64,000 nucleotides of DNA from an uncultured Verrucomicrobiota bacterium (GTDB taxonomy: Bacteria > Verrucomicrobiota > Verrucomicrobiia > Opitutales > Seribacteraceae), in the NCBI GenBank assembly GCA_902569115.1, contig CACFTI010000005.1, positions 1 to 64,000 of the forward strand, read 5' to 3'. A model generated the notes under the pieces. It did not search any database. It was not told where the DNA came from and saw only the letters and a program-made list of their open reading frames with translations. Positions 18,801-29,226 of this stretch are shown here, in pieces. The position numbers and the translations under genes are program-made. Position 1 is the stretch's first letter. Every line of letters starts with the position of its first letter.

Positions 18801-21800
18801 ACGCCGCCAAAGTTGTTTGTGGCAACAAGACCGCTGGCTATATCTTCATTTTCATAATCAAAAGCTGCTCCTAAAATCGCAATTTCGAGCGAGGATTCAG
18901 GATTGGATTTGAAGTGAACCACTGGTTGAGGATCCCCGAGATTGGCGATTTGAACGGCATCCATGGCTAATAGTCTAGGACTGCTAACTTCAGGAGTACT
19001 TGCTCTTGAAGAAATGCTTTTCAGGACATTCGCCATATCCATTTTATTTGATTTGTCCGCTCCGATTTCAACCATGTAGGCATCCCATTCTCCAGCAGCC
19101 TCTCCAGAGTTAGTAATGGTAATCTTTCTCTCTTCAGATATTCCTTTTTCTAAATTCAGGGATATGCTTGTGGGATTAAAAGTCAGGCTTGGTGGAGTGA
19201 CTCCCTTTACTTGCAAAGTAACCTCCATCACTGGGTTTTGTTGATCATTCGAATTGATCTCAAGAGTACTGGTAATATTTCCACTGGAAAGAGGCTCTGC
19301 CTGAATAGCTAATGACTGAGCTTTACCTGGGCTAAGAATAAAGGCATTCAGTTCAGTGGTAAAAACTCCGTTACCAAAATTCAGAGCAGAAACCTTCAGG
19401 GTATCTGTTCCTACATTTTTAACTTCCACCATACGGGTGGCCATTTCATTGGTCCAAAGAGTACCGAAATCGAGAGACTTTTCACTCAGTTCTATAACAG
19501 GACTTCCAGTCACTGTAAGTTCTACTGGCACTTCAATAACGGAAGCCAGAGGATCATTTGTTTTAAACACTACAACAGCTGTCTTTGTTCCGGCTGTGAA
19601 ATCGGTGGCGTCGGCCGTAAAGAGTAAATCTTTCTTTTCTCCCTCAGGAACGGAACCTGATCCAGGTGAAACTGTTAACCAGCCGGGGCTGGCCACACCG
19701 ACTGCGTTTGCAAGATTTAATCTGCCTGGAGCAACCATCTTTCCATCAAAGGAAGGAATTGGATCAACTGTGTTCATCAATGAATTTTTTAACTCCTGAT
19801 GTCCAAAATCCGGATTGATGGAAAGCAGAAGAGCGGCAGCACCTGCAACATGGGGAGTAGCCATCGATGTTCCGCTGTAGGAAGCAGTGCCGCCGTTGGG
19901 AACGAGGCTGAGGATTCCTTCGCCTGGAGCGGCCAAATCAACCGTCTTATGCCCGAAGCATGAGAACCATGCCAACTTGTCGGAACTGTTTGAAGCGGCT
20001 ACTGATAAAACGCTTGGTAAATCGTAGTTGGATGGATAGTGAGGGCTCTTATCATTATTAGTTGCACTGTTTCCTGCTGCCGCACAAAAAAGATGCCCCT
20101 TATTGGCTGCTGCAGCTATCGCATCTTTCATTGCTTGACTGTATCCGCCACCACCCCAACTGTTATTACTGATGGGGAAATCCATGGCTGCACAGTAAGC
20201 AACCGCGTCGATGGCGTCAGCGGTGCTCCCCCATCCTTCGTCAGAAAGAAATTTCAGGGCAGCTAATGATGCATGCCAGCTTACTCCTGCTACTGATACA
20301 CCGTTATTGGTTGCTGCGGCAATGGTGCCGGCAACATGAGTGCCATGACTGTCCCCATCCATGGGATTGTTGTCTTTGTTGCAAAAATCCCAACCATAGA
20401 CATCGTCGATATATCCATTGCCATCATCGTCAATCATGTTTCCGGCAATCTCGCCGGGATTTTTCCAAATGTTCCCTTGCAGGTCCGGGTGATTGTAGTC
20501 GATACCGGTGTCAATTACCGCAACAACTACTGTATCCGAGCCTACTGCAGAGTCCCATGCTTTGTCAGCATCGATTTTTGGAAGAGCCCATTGTTTATTC
20601 CATTTGGGATCATTTGGAACTCCCGAGTGTCTAACGATGTAATTCGGCTCCACATAATCCACTGAAGGATCCTTGGCGAGCTGATCGGCCAATTCACGAA
20701 GGCTCATTTTTGATTCGTTGCGGATCAAGGACAGAGATCCACCAGTTAATGCTTTTACCCCTGTTCCAGGTGTCATTGCTTTTCCAATGGGACGAACAAT
20801 CACAATACCATTTTCAATGTTATTGGGGCTGACGAAAGACTTGGTGCCCTCCTTAAATGCAACGATCAATTCATCAGCAACATGCTCGCTGGAGAAGGGG
20901 TCTTCATCCACTGTTTCACTACTACTCATAGAATCCTCGTTAAAACCTGAGAGCGAACTGGAAGTCTTACCCGAGCGGATTTCTACCAGCTCAAAGGATC
21001 CCGGAGCCATTCCTTTTACATTATCGATCACTGCTTTTACACTTCCCTTGTTTCCTGCTTCTACCGATATACTCACTGTTTCTGGAGTTACTTGTAGTTT
21101 GGGTGAGGCTAAGCCGGTACCCGTCAATTTAATATTGTGTGGTGCATCATCTGCATCGCTTGTAAGACTTGAAACAGACTGATAATCTCCGCCTTTGGTG
21201 GGTTTGAAGGTGATATTGACCGTTTTACTTGCACCTGGTTTTAAATTTGTCGCTGTAAGGTTCGAGTTGAAAGCCGTATCCTGTAATTTAAGGTTAGAGA
21301 GGCTAACCGGGGCATTTCCTTTGTTTAAAATGGTAAATTCCAATGTTTTTGATAGTCCCACTTCTACATCACCAAAGTTTAATTGAGCGGGATTGGTGGC
21401 CAAGAGTTTGGATGCTTTGACCGTGAGAGCTACTGGAACTTCCGATTTTAAGTTTTTGGGGTCGTTACTAGTAAGATTGAGAATTGATTCATAGTTTCCA
21501 GTAAGGATCATACCGGCTTTTAGCCCGATCTCCAGAGATTCAGATTGACCCGCGTCAATGGATCCGGAAGATTTTGAGATGTGTAGCCATTTCGGTGCAG
21601 TGGATACGCGAACGGACATTTCTGATTCAATCTGGTTATTATTGTATCCAACCAACAAACCTGCATCTCCAGTTTCGTTTTGAATACCAGTGCTTGCAGG
21701 CTTTACTCCTTCAGGAATTGAGAGGTAATGAAAGAAAATGACTCCATTACTTTGAAGCACCGCCTGAAAGGTATACTCTCCTAATCCTGCAAAATCTTTT

Positions 21801-24800
21801 ACTTTGTCATATTGTACGGTGAATCTGTCTGCGGTTTTCTTAACATAGATTTTTCCACCGGTTGCAGGATTTAAATCCATCGCCATTGGTGCGATCAGGT
21901 TACCTGGCATCATAGTCGAGGGAATAGGGAAATGCCCGTGTTGATTTGAAGGGCTTCCTAAAGTAAGGTATCCGTTCGAATTTATATAAGCTTTTTCAAA
22001 TTCCTTCCCGTAAAATGAAACTGCAAAAGGAAGTTGGATTTCCTGATTTCCGTCATCCATTTTCGAAAGTTCGACGAGTAATTCTCCGGAGGCGGAAATG
22101 TCGTTCCATTTATAATCGGGGCCGGCCGGATCATTCGAGTCCGTCCATGAGTAGCCATGAAAGTCGGGACCTCCTCCCAGAGTTGAGATCGGACTACCCA
22201 TGCGGTTATCTGAAACACCCTTTTCAAGTGGAGCAAAGTGCTCCATCCCAAAGACTTTTCCTAGTTTGAAAGAGGAACCTAATTCGGTGGTGGCACCTTT
22301 TATCGACCAGGAGAGAGAACTACCTCCTGTATTGTTAATTTTAAATGAAATGGTTTTTACCTCATTTGCATTCAGCGATTCAGAAATTTGTCCGGGTGAA
22401 TAGGCTAGGGTAGGGGCAATAACTGCTTCCCCAGATAATTCGAACTTGTAGGATTTGAAGCTGCTTGTCAGCAAAAGGGCTGAACTTTTGTATTCTCCAG
22501 TCTCCCCGGGCTTAAAGAAAATTGTGGTATCAATCCTTTCTCCTGCTTCCAGTTCGAAAGGCAGTTCCAACCCGTGCGAAAAAGCGGAGTTCATGAACAC
22601 GAATTTACTAACTGTTACTTTTTCTGTTCCTGCGTTCAAAATACTAAGAGGAGATTGGGTGACTTGCCCGACAAATGTTTCGGTAAAATTCACGACTCCA
22701 GGAATAAATGCTAATCCCTTACCAGCACCTAACTTGTCAGCAGTTACAGTAATGACAGTTTTGGGGCTTACGGCATCGTTTGATTCAATGACGAGGTTGG
22801 CGGTAGCAGAATCTTCAGTAAGCAGGCTTGCGTTGGCCTTTACTCCGATATTTACACTACCGGCTGGGTCGATTGATCCTTGCTGGGAATTAATTGCTAG
22901 CCAATCTGCGTTTTGTACAGATACGGTGAAGTTTAATACACCATCTCCCAAGTTTGATAGGGTGAGATTTTGGGTCTTTTTCTCATCTTGCATCAATCCA
23001 AAGTGCATTGAATTAGGACTTGCCTCGAGAATTGGTGTTGTCGTTACTTCCGCCAATAAAGGAATAACCAATTTAGGCTCATTTTTAGCGTTACTTTCAA
23101 CGACTAGATTGGCTTTGTGAATCCCTTCCTGATCAGAAGAAAATTTGATTTTCCCTGCTATTCCGAAAGTTGGCTCAAGTTCTAATGGTGTATCTAAAGA
23201 TACACTAAATGGCGAGTTTTCTAGATCGATATACACTGCTTGGACAGTGGTATCTGCATTGCCGGGGTTGCTGAGGATAAATTCAAACTCCACGGTTTGG
23301 TTGATGGAAACAGTACCCAAGTCAATATCGCTTGGTGTGACTGAAATTAGATTCTCTTCGGGAGATTCTTCACTGAGAGCTTGGAAAAGATTGAGACGGC
23401 CACCTGTTACGCATTTATTTGCTAGACCGGTCTCCGGATCTGTCGAGTTTAAGAGAGCATTTTTTACTTCGACAACTGTCCAGGTGGGGTTAGAGGCCAA
23501 AATGGTGGCATAGGCTCCGGATACATGAGGAGTGGCCATGGAGGTGCCGTTGAAACTTGCATATTTATTACCCGGAACTGTACTGACTACATTTACTCCA
23601 GGGGCAAAAAGATCCACACTCTTCTTGCCCCATTGTGAAAACCAGGCGATTTTGCCCTTATGATCATGAGCTCCTACGGAAATAATATTTTCAGATTCGT
23701 AGGAAGCGGGGTAGCTTGGGGTCGAGTCATTATCATAGGCACTATTCCCAGCTGCAGCTACAAAGCCGATCCCTTTTTTACCTGCATTATCAATGGCATT
23801 TTTAAGAGAGGATGAAAATCCTCCACCGCCCCATGAATTTGAGGTTAAGGCTACCCCAATCTTTGTGGCATAATTGATTGATTTTACGGCATCGGATGTA
23901 TAACCACCCATCGGTCCGAGAAAGCGGATTCCCACCATGGATACATTCCATGAAACCCCAACAACCCCTTTGCCGTTATTACCCACTGCACCAATTGTGC
24001 CTGCACAGTGCGTTCCATGAGATCCACCGTCAGTTGGGTTATTATCGTTATCATAAAAATCCCATCCGTGGACATCATCCACAAAGCCATTCCCGTCATC
24101 ATCTTTTCCGTTTCCAGGTATTTCTTCTGCATTTGTCCACATGTTTGCCGCAAGATCGATATGGCTACGATCAACTCCTGTATCGATAACGCCTACCAAA
24201 ACATCCTTAGAGCCTGTTTGTAAATCCCAGGCCTCAAAGGCATCAATATCTTTGTCATCATTGCCACCTGTTTGGCCGGAATTATGCAAACCCCATAGAT
24301 CAATCATTTTAGGGTCATTGGGAGTTTTTATCGCGTAAACCAAGTAATCCGGTTCCACTGAATCGACAAAGTCATTGAGGTTTTCCAATGTTTCTTTTAC
24401 AGCATAGTGATTCTCGATGGTAGCTTCATCTGTAAGTTTTACTATGAAGTTTTCTTCCCCAATTTTCTCTTCAATATCGCATCCCAACGATTGAAGTTTT
24501 TCTTGTAATAAAAGAAGGTCGGTACCTGGTTGCACCCTAAGCATGAAATGAGATGCAACATGCGCATTAGCAAATTTTACTTCCTCGTTATCCTCCCCAA
24601 AGTATTTCCCACCCTCAACGAGAATAACATCTGAGTGTTTCATCGATGTTTTAATCAGAGAAGTTCTTGTATCCAATTCCTGTGCAAATTCAGATACATC
24701 GATTCTTGTTTCTTTAACCGTAATTTTTGCTTCACCCAAGATTTCAAGAATTCTGGGGCGAATCGGTGGGGCTTGTGCTGGTGGGGTTTTGATTGGTTGG

Positions 24801-25024
24801 GTTGTAGGAACATTTACCGGAGTCTCCTCTTTTTTAGAAAAAGGCTTGGCCGGCGGTATTTGAATGTTTTGTACGCGTTCAATGTTTTGTTTCTCTATTT
24901 CGATCGAGTCAGAAACTACATTTTTTGTTAGAACTGATTCCTCCGGAGTCTCAACTTGATGTCCCTTCCAAAGAAAGAAAGTTGATGCTATAACAAAAGA
25001 GATTGGGATGATTAATTTTTTCAT
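15812..25024 (-). CDS. Giant secreted protein with two subtilisin domains and surface repeats
   Basis: From the ATG at 25024 (MKKLIIPISFVIASTFFLW signal) the product has 3070 residues; the frame also opens upstream at 25108. Order: inhibitor-like propeptide (about 139-229); subtilase S8 domain 1 (about 245-542; Asp281, His336, Ser495); abnormal spindle/Hydin-like sandwiches (about 560-925); NIDO-like domain (about 935-1130); more sandwiches; a second propeptide (about 1382-1462); S8 domain 2 (about 1485-1775; Asp1505, His1560, Ser1720); sandwiches; a ThuA/DUF4350-like domain (about 2020-2255); and five cadherin-like repeats starting NQPPVAHN, NDAPIAGT, NDAPVAKE, NNAPVLQD and NDAPSFVK (about 2320-2775). 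A Ser/Thr/Glu-rich linker (about 2869-2965) leads to a Gly-Trp-rich end (about 2972-3070). Both catalytic triads are complete. It is probably a cell-surface protease/adhesin, transcribed alone. Domain edges are approximate. Confidence 0.93.
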   Translation of the reverse strand: MKKLIIPISFVIASTFFLWKGHQVETPEESVLTKNVVSDSIEIEKQNIERVQNIQIPPAKPFSKKEETPVNVPTTQPIKTPPAQAPPIRPRILEILGEAKITVKETRIDVSEFAQELDTRTSLIKTSMKHSDVILVEGGKYFGEDNEEVKFANAHVASHFMLRVQPGTDLLLLQEKLQSLGCDIEEKIGEENFIVKLTDEATIENHYAVKETLENLNDFVDSVEPDYLVYAIKTPNDPKMIDLWGLHNSGQTGGNDDKDIDAFEAWDLQTGSKDVLVGVIDTGVDRSHIDLAANMWTNAEEIPGNGKDDDGNGFVDDVHGWDFYDNDNNPTDGGSHGTHCAGTIGAVGNNGKGVVGVSWNVSMVGIRFLGPMGGYTSDAVKSINYATKIGVALTSNSWGGGGFSSSLKNAIDNAGKKGIGFVAAAGNSAYDNDSTPSYPASYESENIISVGAHDHKGKIAWFSQWGKKSVDLFAPGVNVVSTVPGNKYASFNGTSMATPHVSGAYATILASNPTWTVVEVKNALLNSTDPETGLANKCVTGGRLNLFQALSEESPEENLISVTPSDIDLGTVSINQTVEFEFILSNPGNADTTVQAVYIDLENSPFSVSLDTPLELEPTFGIAGKIKFSSDQEGIHKANLVVESNAKNEPKLVIPLLAEVTTTPILEASPNSMHFGLMQDEKKTQNLTLSNLGDGVLNFTVSVQNADWLAINSQQGSIDPAGSVNIGVKANASLLTEDSATANLVIESNDAVSPKTVITVTADKLGAGKGLAFIPGVVNFTETFVGQVTQSPLSILNAGTEKVTVSKFVFMNSAFSHGLELPFELEAGERIDTTIFFKPGETGEYKSSALLLTSSFKSYKFELSGEAVIAPTLAYSPGQISESLNANEVKTISFKINNTGGSSLSWSIKGATTELGSSFKLGKVFGMEHFAPLEKGVSDNRMGSPISTLGGGPDFHGYSWTDSNDPAGPDYKWNDISASGELLVELSKMDDGNQEIQLPFAVSFYGKEFEKAYINSNGYLTLGSPSNQHGHFPIPSTMMPGNLIAPMAMDLNPATGGKIYVKKTADRFTVQYDKVKDFAGLGEYTFQAVLQSNGVIFFHYLSIPEGVKPASTGIQNETGDAGLLVGYNNNQIESEMSVRVSTAPKWLHISKSSGSIDAGQSESLEIGLKAGMILTGNYESILNLTSNDPKNLKSEVPVALTVKASKLLATNPAQLNFGDVEVGLSKTLEFTILNKGNAPVSLSNLKLQDTAFNSNLTATNLKPGASKTVNITFKPTKGGDYQSVSSLTSDADDAPHNIKLTGTGLASPKLQVTPETVSISVEAGNKGSVKAVIDNVKGMAPGSFELVEIRSGKTSSSLSGFNEDSMSSSETVDEDPFSSEHVADELIVAFKEGTKSFVSPNNIENGIVIVRPIGKAMTPGTGVKALTGGSLSLIRNESKMSLRELADQLAKDPSVDYVEPNYIVRHSGVPNDPKWNKQWALPKIDADKAWDSAVGSDTVVVAVIDTGIDYNHPDLQGNIWKNPGEIAGNMIDDDGNGYIDDVYGWDFCNKDNNPMDGDSHGTHVAGTIAAATNNGVSVAGVSWHASLAALKFLSDEGWGSTADAIDAVAYCAAMDFPISNNSWGGGGYSQAMKDAIAAAANKGHLFCAAAGNSATNNDKSPHYPSNYDLPSVLSVAASNSSDKLAWFSCFGHKTVDLAAPGEGILSLVPNGGTASYSGTSMATPHVAGAAALLLSINPDFGHQELKNSLMNTVDPIPSFDGKMVAPGRLNLANAVGVASPGWLTVSPGSGSVPEGEKKDLLFTADATDFTAGTKTAVVVFKTNDPLASVIEVPVELTVTGSPVIELSEKSLDFGTLWTNEMATRMVEVKNVGTDTLKVSALNFGNGVFTTELNAFILSPGKAQSLAIQAEPLSSGNITSTLEINSNDQQNPVMEVTLQVKGVTPPSLTFNPTSISLNLEKGISEERKITITNSGEAAGEWDAYMVEIGADKSNKMDMANVLKSISSRASTPEVSSPRLLAMDAVQIANLGDPQPVVHFKSNPESSLEIAILGAAFDYENEDIASGLVATNNFGGVTMINVSMVTPTLEELSAFDSILVYSIDPYKDAKSLGNVVSEYVLSGGGVVTASHESNTHSLQGEWLKQKLNVYEHDDNYKEAKHSMGNVLIEGHPILAKVKSFKGNSLHARKKNPLNGKIVSKWTDGSPLVTIRNGNEKIVDLSFWPVSDKAHDLGYFSGWDSSTDGWQLIANSLSWATLGSTPEWLNGTPLSDNVEGNSQEDMVLTIDAKNLEVGDYFAEIQFTSNDPFNSFTVVEVNLTVKENQPPVAHNTKVHGVEDQVVDFTLEATDPDGDKLTYEILSGPKNGLITGNGSELNYVPNPNFNGNDSLTFKVSDGSLESNLAEVIFVMEAVNDAPIAGTDEINGTEDEFIIVEFKHSDPDGDELNIQITASPENGFLWEENGMTLYFPNNHYNGKDEIRFTVTDGELSSEEGIIIINLEATNDAPVAKELTVETQQNQFTLITLAAEDIDGDNVSFDIITDPSHGTVSHLNEDTWKYTPNPQFTGTDDFFYRAKDSTVQSNLAKVTINVKEENNAPVLQDSTFSMQEDGSLPIKLVASDPEGNELTFTILENPSMGKLTGNGPTYEYTPNSNFNGTDQFTIKANDGMLDSNTATIRMVVNSENDAPSFVKSINTMSSGLRETPFRMKVEVEDVDNDELSLSVVKDPENGTCYFDDENLVFLPKPGFKGLEEIILELSDGKESVQNTFQISIASHQNPIHIHFDESQNSDLVNMLYQANEVLASNAERILELSTETKDNSLKAKYADTLGQGAMDLSTWIEKLRNGELAGEFEFSATENQHGLLWKVAPFSAPVSSVDTELGNKPSSADNESEQIMNSDKPTTSNNKEENSEEELASSEPVLDTGEQEEHTVVTSNNNSSEDQTKQVTSEESVSDNDTTEAKAKTEEKVATSFISELGSGWYEAPGIGTFYDAGNGWIYEANMGWSFLKVCPTNCSAWLFNENLGWLWFSADLPNMVFSNNAGVSSWIFFPENTLGESLLIFDYTQTAWMQWK

Positions 25025-25235
25025 ATGATGTAGTTGGTTAAAAAATATAAATATACTAAATACATAAATAAACATGTAATGCAAGTAAAAAATTTCACTT
25101 CGCCCCATATTTGGTTATTTTACCCTCCCCAATATTTTGCACGGCTCAACCCAAAGTCTCTATTATTCAGCAATTAATTCGATTTTACGGGAGAAAGAAT
25201 TCGATTTTTAAGTGAATTCTAATTATGGAAAGAAA

Positions 25236-26705
25236 ATGGTAAGGATCGCATTTCTCGTTTATTTTTTAATTGGAACATCCTCTTTTTCTCAGAGTTTAGA
25301 CAAACCAAACATCGTTTATGTCATTTGTGATGATTTAGGGTATGGGGATGTGCAGTGTCTTAATCCTAAAGGTGGCAAGATACCAACTCCTCACGTGGAT
25401 CGTTTGGCATCGGATGGTATGACTTTTACCGATGCACACTCAGGATCCTCGGTTTGTACGCCAACCCGATATGGGGTGATGACCGGTCGATATAGTTGGC
25501 GCACCAAGTTGCAATCCGGGGTAGTTCAGGGTTTTGCACCCTGTCTCATTTCTCAGGATAGGCCGACAGTCGCTACTTTTCTCCAAGATAATGGCTATCA
25601 CACGGCAATCATTGGAAAGTGGCATCTAAATTTCCGTTATTTGGACCCAACCAGCGGTGATGAATACGCAAAGGGTAAATATAAAAGCCCTCCCGTAGGT
25701 GCAAAAATACCAGATGGACCCGTGCATCGTGGCTTTGATTACTTTCATGGTTTTCACCATGCCAGAAATATGGAGGCTGTGATTATTAACGATCAGGTGG
25801 TTAAGCATGAAGACCCCATTCATATGCTACCCCGGCTTACCCGTGAATCTGTAAAGTATATTGAATCGAGAAAGGATAAGAAAAAACCTTTCTTTCTTTA
25901 TGTTCCACTGGGATCCCCCCATACCCCGATACTTCCCACAAAGAAATGGCAGGGGAAAAGTGGTTTGGGTGCATATGGTGATTTTGTGATGGAGACGGAC
26001 CATGTGATGGGGGAAATTCGCAAGGCTCTGAAAGCAACTGATCAGGATAAAAATACTCTGGTCATATTCACCAGCGATAATGGATGTTCAAAAGCAGCAG
26101 GGATTCCCGAGCTGGCCAAGAAAGGCCACAAGGTAAGTGCTCATTTGCGTGGTTCCAAGGCGGATCTGTGGGATGGTGGGCACAGGATTCCTTTTATAGT
26201 CAAATGGCCGGGTAAGGTGAAAGAAGGGAGTCAATCCGGGGAGTTAATCTGTCTAACTGATCTTTATGCAACGGTTGCAGATATTTTAAGTGTAGATTCA
26301 CCTAAGAACAGTTGCGAGGATAGTGTGAGTTTCCTGCCCGCTTTGTATGGAGAACAAATAGTATCTTCGAGGAAGGGAGTAATTCATCATTCCATAAGCG
26401 GTCACTTTGCCTATCGTATGGGTAAGTGGAAGTTGCTTTTAGCCAAGGCATCGGGTGGGTGGACTTCACCAAAGGAAAATCAGGTTAAAGCAGGAGCTCC
26501 CATTGCACAGCTCTACAACATGGACATGGATATAGGGGAACAAAAAAACCTTTACGAGAAAGAGAATAAAATAGTTTCAGAAATCTTATCCAATTTAGAG
26601 AGCGATGTTATGCGTGGTCGCAGCACGGATGGCCCAAAATCAAAAAATGATATTTCAGAGATCGTCCTTTGGAAAAGTGGTAAGAAGTCCAAGTCCAAAC
26701 AATAA
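25236..26705 (+). CDS. Secreted arylsulfatase with CTPTR motif
   Basis: The chosen start is the ATG at 25236, preceded by GGAAAG and followed by the signal peptide MVRIAFLVYFLIGTSSFSQS; a GTG at 25212 opens the same frame eight codons earlier. The product has 489 residues. It has IVYVICDDLGYGD, the maturation motif CTPTR (Cys74; Thr replaces the usual Ser, the Pro is kept), IIGKWHLN, PLGSPHTPILP, and IFTSDNGCSKAAG. It is closely similar in plan to the sulfatase at 6839-8362. It is divergent from the giant protease gene, with about 210 bases between the two starts that hold both promoters. No clear terminator was seen after it. The substrate is unknown. Confidence 0.92.
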   Translation: MVRIAFLVYFLIGTSSFSQSLDKPNIVYVICDDLGYGDVQCLNPKGGKIPTPHVDRLASDGMTFTDAHSGSSVCTPTRYGVMTGRYSWRTKLQSGVVQGFAPCLISQDRPTVATFLQDNGYHTAIIGKWHLNFRYLDPTSGDEYAKGKYKSPPVGAKIPDGPVHRGFDYFHGFHHARNMEAVIINDQVVKHEDPIHMLPRLTRESVKYIESRKDKKKPFFLYVPLGSPHTPILPTKKWQGKSGLGAYGDFVMETDHVMGEIRKALKATDQDKNTLVIFTSDNGCSKAAGIPELAKKGHKVSAHLRGSKADLWDGGHRIPFIVKWPGKVKEGSQSGELICLTDLYATVADILSVDSPKNSCEDSVSFLPALYGEQIVSSRKGVIHHSISGHFAYRMGKWKLLLAKASGGWTSPKENQVKAGAPIAQLYNMDMDIGEQKNLYEKENKIVSEILSNLESDVMRGRSTDGPKSKNDISEIVLWKSGKKSKSKQ

Positions 26706-26853
26706 ATTTCTTCGAGGTTGATCACATAAGATGAGCTAACGTTGCTAAATTGTTTTTCTTTTAGCTGTAGATTTTCCATTGTCTAGAGGGAGAAATTAAT
26801 TTTTTATGGCTATTTGCCCTTTAATCTTCCTGTATTTTAATCCTGTACATATT

Positions 26854-29226
26854 ATGTCTACTACAAAGACTGGTCTATCCTCCCTTCTTTCACGCCTACT
26901 CTTGGTTTTAGCGATCATGCTATTTTCTGGAGCTTTAGCCTCGGCCAATCCAGTTATTTATAAAGCTGGAAATCCGTCTAAAGGAAAAAAGATTGTTTTC
27001 GTAGCCAGTGATCACGAATATCGTGCGGAAGAGACTCTTCCAGCATTGGCTCGAATACTTGCCGTTCACCATGGTTTTGACTGCACAGTTCTCTTTGGTC
27101 TGAACGGAAATGGCGAAATTGAAGCAGGGGCTTCAAACATTCCAGGACTGGAAGCATTGAAAGATGCTGATGGCATGGTAATTTTCACTCGTTTCCTCGC
27201 TCTTCCGGTCGAGCAGATGAAGCATATTGATGATTACCTCAATCGGGCAGGACCGGTTGTTGGTCTTCGAACCTCCACCCACGGCTTTAACTATAAAGAC
27301 GCGAATGATCCCTATTATAAGTATCATTTCCGTTACACCGGGAAAGACTATCATGCAGGATTTGGGCACCAGGTTTTAGGGCAAAGCTGGGTCGGGCATT
27401 ATGGTCGTAATCACCAGCAGAGTACCAGAATCGACATCATTCCTGAAAAGAAAAACCATCCGATCCTTAGGGGTGTCAGCAAAGTGCATGTGCACGCCGG
27501 TGGGTACAATGCCGAAGCCCAAAAGGATTGGGATATTCTGACCATGGCACAACCGCTCATGACAATGAAGCCAGATGGTGCGGATGACAAATCCAAGCCC
27601 CCGATGGCTAGTGAATGGACTCGTCATTATACAGGTAAAAACGGAAAGAAGGGTCGGGTGTTTACTTCACTTTACGGTGCATCCGAGGATATTTTAAATG
27701 CTGGATACCGCCGAATGATCATAAACGGAGTTTATTGGTCGCTTGGCTTGGAGAAAAATATCAAAGCAGATTCAAAAATTGATTTTATTGGTTCTTACAA
27801 ACCAACCACCTTTAAAAATCGTGGTGAGGTAAAAGGTCTTAAACCATCCGTATATGTCAAGCTGGATAGTCCGATCCCCGGGGATCCTTCAGCAAAGGTC
27901 GTTGAGAATAAAGATAATAAACAAAACATTGTAGGTTTTGCGAATCCAAGCGATCGTGAAGGGGCAAGATACCTAAGAATCGAAATTCCAGGTGACAATA
28001 AAATCCTAACTTTAAATGAAGTGGAAATCATCAGTGGAGGTAAAAATGTTGCCCGGCAGGGGAAGGCCACACAGTCAAGCGTAGGGTCAGGTGGAGTCCC
28101 CGAACGTGGAATCGACGGCAATAAGAACCCTGACTGGGGAGGGGGCGGTCAAACCCATACCGATGGATTTGGATCCACAAACCCATGGTGGGAAGTTGAC
28201 CTTGGTAAAGAATTTATAGTCGACACAGTTGAGGTTTGGAACCGGAAAGATTTCGAAAAACGTCTCGACGGGTTCACGGTTCAATTGCTGGATTCAAATC
28301 GAAAGCAAATTTATAAAAGCGGAAAAACCAGAGGGGCACAGCGGATAAAGTTTTCCCTTAAATTTAGAACCGTTATTGATTACAAACTTTACAGCGGAAA
28401 ACCGGAGCCCGAAACAGCCAACACCGCTCCTGTGCTTGCTACTGTTCCTGAAGGATACAAAGACAAACTTCCATTCACTTTCCAAAAAGGAGATACAGTG
28501 GCAATTCTCGGAAATGGCCTTGCTGACAGGATGCAACATGACGCCTGGATGGAGACCGTTCTCCAAAGTGCACTTAAAGGACAGAATGTTTCTTTCCGCA
28601 ATATGTCACTTTCTGGGGACCGGCCCAATAAATATCCAAGAAGTAAGGGATTTATTCCCATGGATAAATACCTCCAGCATGTTAAGGCAGATGTTATATT
28701 TGCCATGTTTGGATTTAATGAATCCTTTGACGGTCCAGATAATGCAGACAAACATAAAAGCCTGCTGGTTGATTTCGTTGGAAAATTGAGGAGCTATCAA
28801 CCGAATGCGAAAAGTTTTCCCAGAATCGTGTTATTCAGTCCCATTGCATTTCAGAACTTGAAGGATCGCAACCTGCCTAATGGTAGAGCTCATAACCGCA
28901 ACTTGGCGGCATATACAATAGCAACTGAGAATGCGGCCAAAGAAGCGGGTGTACAGTTTATTGATCTTTTCAACCCAACACTCAAATTATTTGAGCAGAG
29001 TAAAGTTCCACTTACCATTAATGGAGCACATTTAAACGCGGAAGGAAATCGTCTGCTTGCGGAGATTATCGCCAAGGCATTGCTGGGAAAAGACATTAAA
29101 GCCAATGACGGGCTGCTCAAAATCAAGGAAGCGATTCATAAGAAAAATTGGACTTGGCATAACCGCTACCGAGCTACGGATGGAAATGACATCTGGGGGG
29201 GGGGCGGTCGAAACTACGATTTGTAA
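26854..29226 (+). CDS. ThuA-F5/8C-SGNH secreted protein, 5' part of a frameshifted gene
   Basis: The likely start is the ATG at 26854 ([10 protein letters not shown]); an ATG at 26806 adds 16 residues. After a signal peptide come a ThuA-like domain (about 40-290; [29 protein letters not shown]), an F5/8 type C sandwich (about 395-520; [20 protein letters not shown]) and an SGNH hydrolase fold (about 545-750). The SGNH part has GNGLADRM where GDSL is expected and NGAHLN where Asp-x-x-His is expected, so it probably lacks catalytic Ser and Asp, as in related PVC proteins. The frame ends just after [14 protein letters not shown] because of a ten-G run at 29195-29204. The next frame resumes at once with [12 protein letters not shown] and continues to 31385. 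As read, the product has 790 residues and lacks the propeller and cupredoxin. Confidence 0.85.
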   Translation: MSTTKTGLSSLLSRLLLVLAIMLFSGALASANPVIYKAGNPSKGKKIVFVASDHEYRAEETLPALARILAVHHGFDCTVLFGLNGNGEIEAGASNIPGLEALKDADGMVIFTRFLALPVEQMKHIDDYLNRAGPVVGLRTSTHGFNYKDANDPYYKYHFRYTGKDYHAGFGHQVLGQSWVGHYGRNHQQSTRIDIIPEKKNHPILRGVSKVHVHAGGYNAEAQKDWDILTMAQPLMTMKPDGADDKSKPPMASEWTRHYTGKNGKKGRVFTSLYGASEDILNAGYRRMIINGVYWSLGLEKNIKADSKIDFIGSYKPTTFKNRGEVKGLKPSVYVKLDSPIPGDPSAKVVENKDNKQNIVGFANPSDREGARYLRIEIPGDNKILTLNEVEIISGGKNVARQGKATQSSVGSGGVPERGIDGNKNPDWGGGGQTHTDGFGSTNPWWEVDLGKEFIVDTVEVWNRKDFEKRLDGFTVQLLDSNRKQIYKSGKTRGAQRIKFSLKFRTVIDYKLYSGKPEPETANTAPVLATVPEGYKDKLPFTFQKGDTVAILGNGLADRMQHDAWMETVLQSALKGQNVSFRNMSLSGDRPNKYPRSKGFIPMDKYLQHVKADVIFAMFGFNESFDGPDNADKHKSLLVDFVGKLRSYQPNAKSFPRIVLFSPIAFQNLKDRNLPNGRAHNRNLAAYTIATENAAKEAGVQFIDLFNPTLKLFEQSKVPLTINGAHLNAEGNRLLAEIIAKALLGKDIKANDGLLKIKEAIHKKNWTWHNRYRATDGNDIWGGGGRNYDL
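29195..29204 (+). other. Ten-G homopolymer causing a frameshift
   Basis: After ATCT there are ten G, then CGGTCGAAA. Eight or eleven G would join the upstream frame (TDGNDIW-G) to the downstream frame ([10 protein letters not shown]) without a stop. The tract therefore breaks one long gene. It may be an assembly or sequencing error, a fixed mutation, or a slippage site that switches the full-length protein on and off. Confidence 0.85.

Noticed and set aside
22455..23120. Plus-strand open frame of 221 codons within the giant protease gene
   Set aside because: It is antisense to clear Ig-like repeats of the 3070-residue protein, is Ser/Thr-rich by mirror of those repeats and has no recognisable domain.
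15812..25024. Repeats in the giant gene as a DNA repeat or CRISPR-like array
   Set aside because: The similarity is at protein level with degenerate DNA; no identical spaced units were seen.
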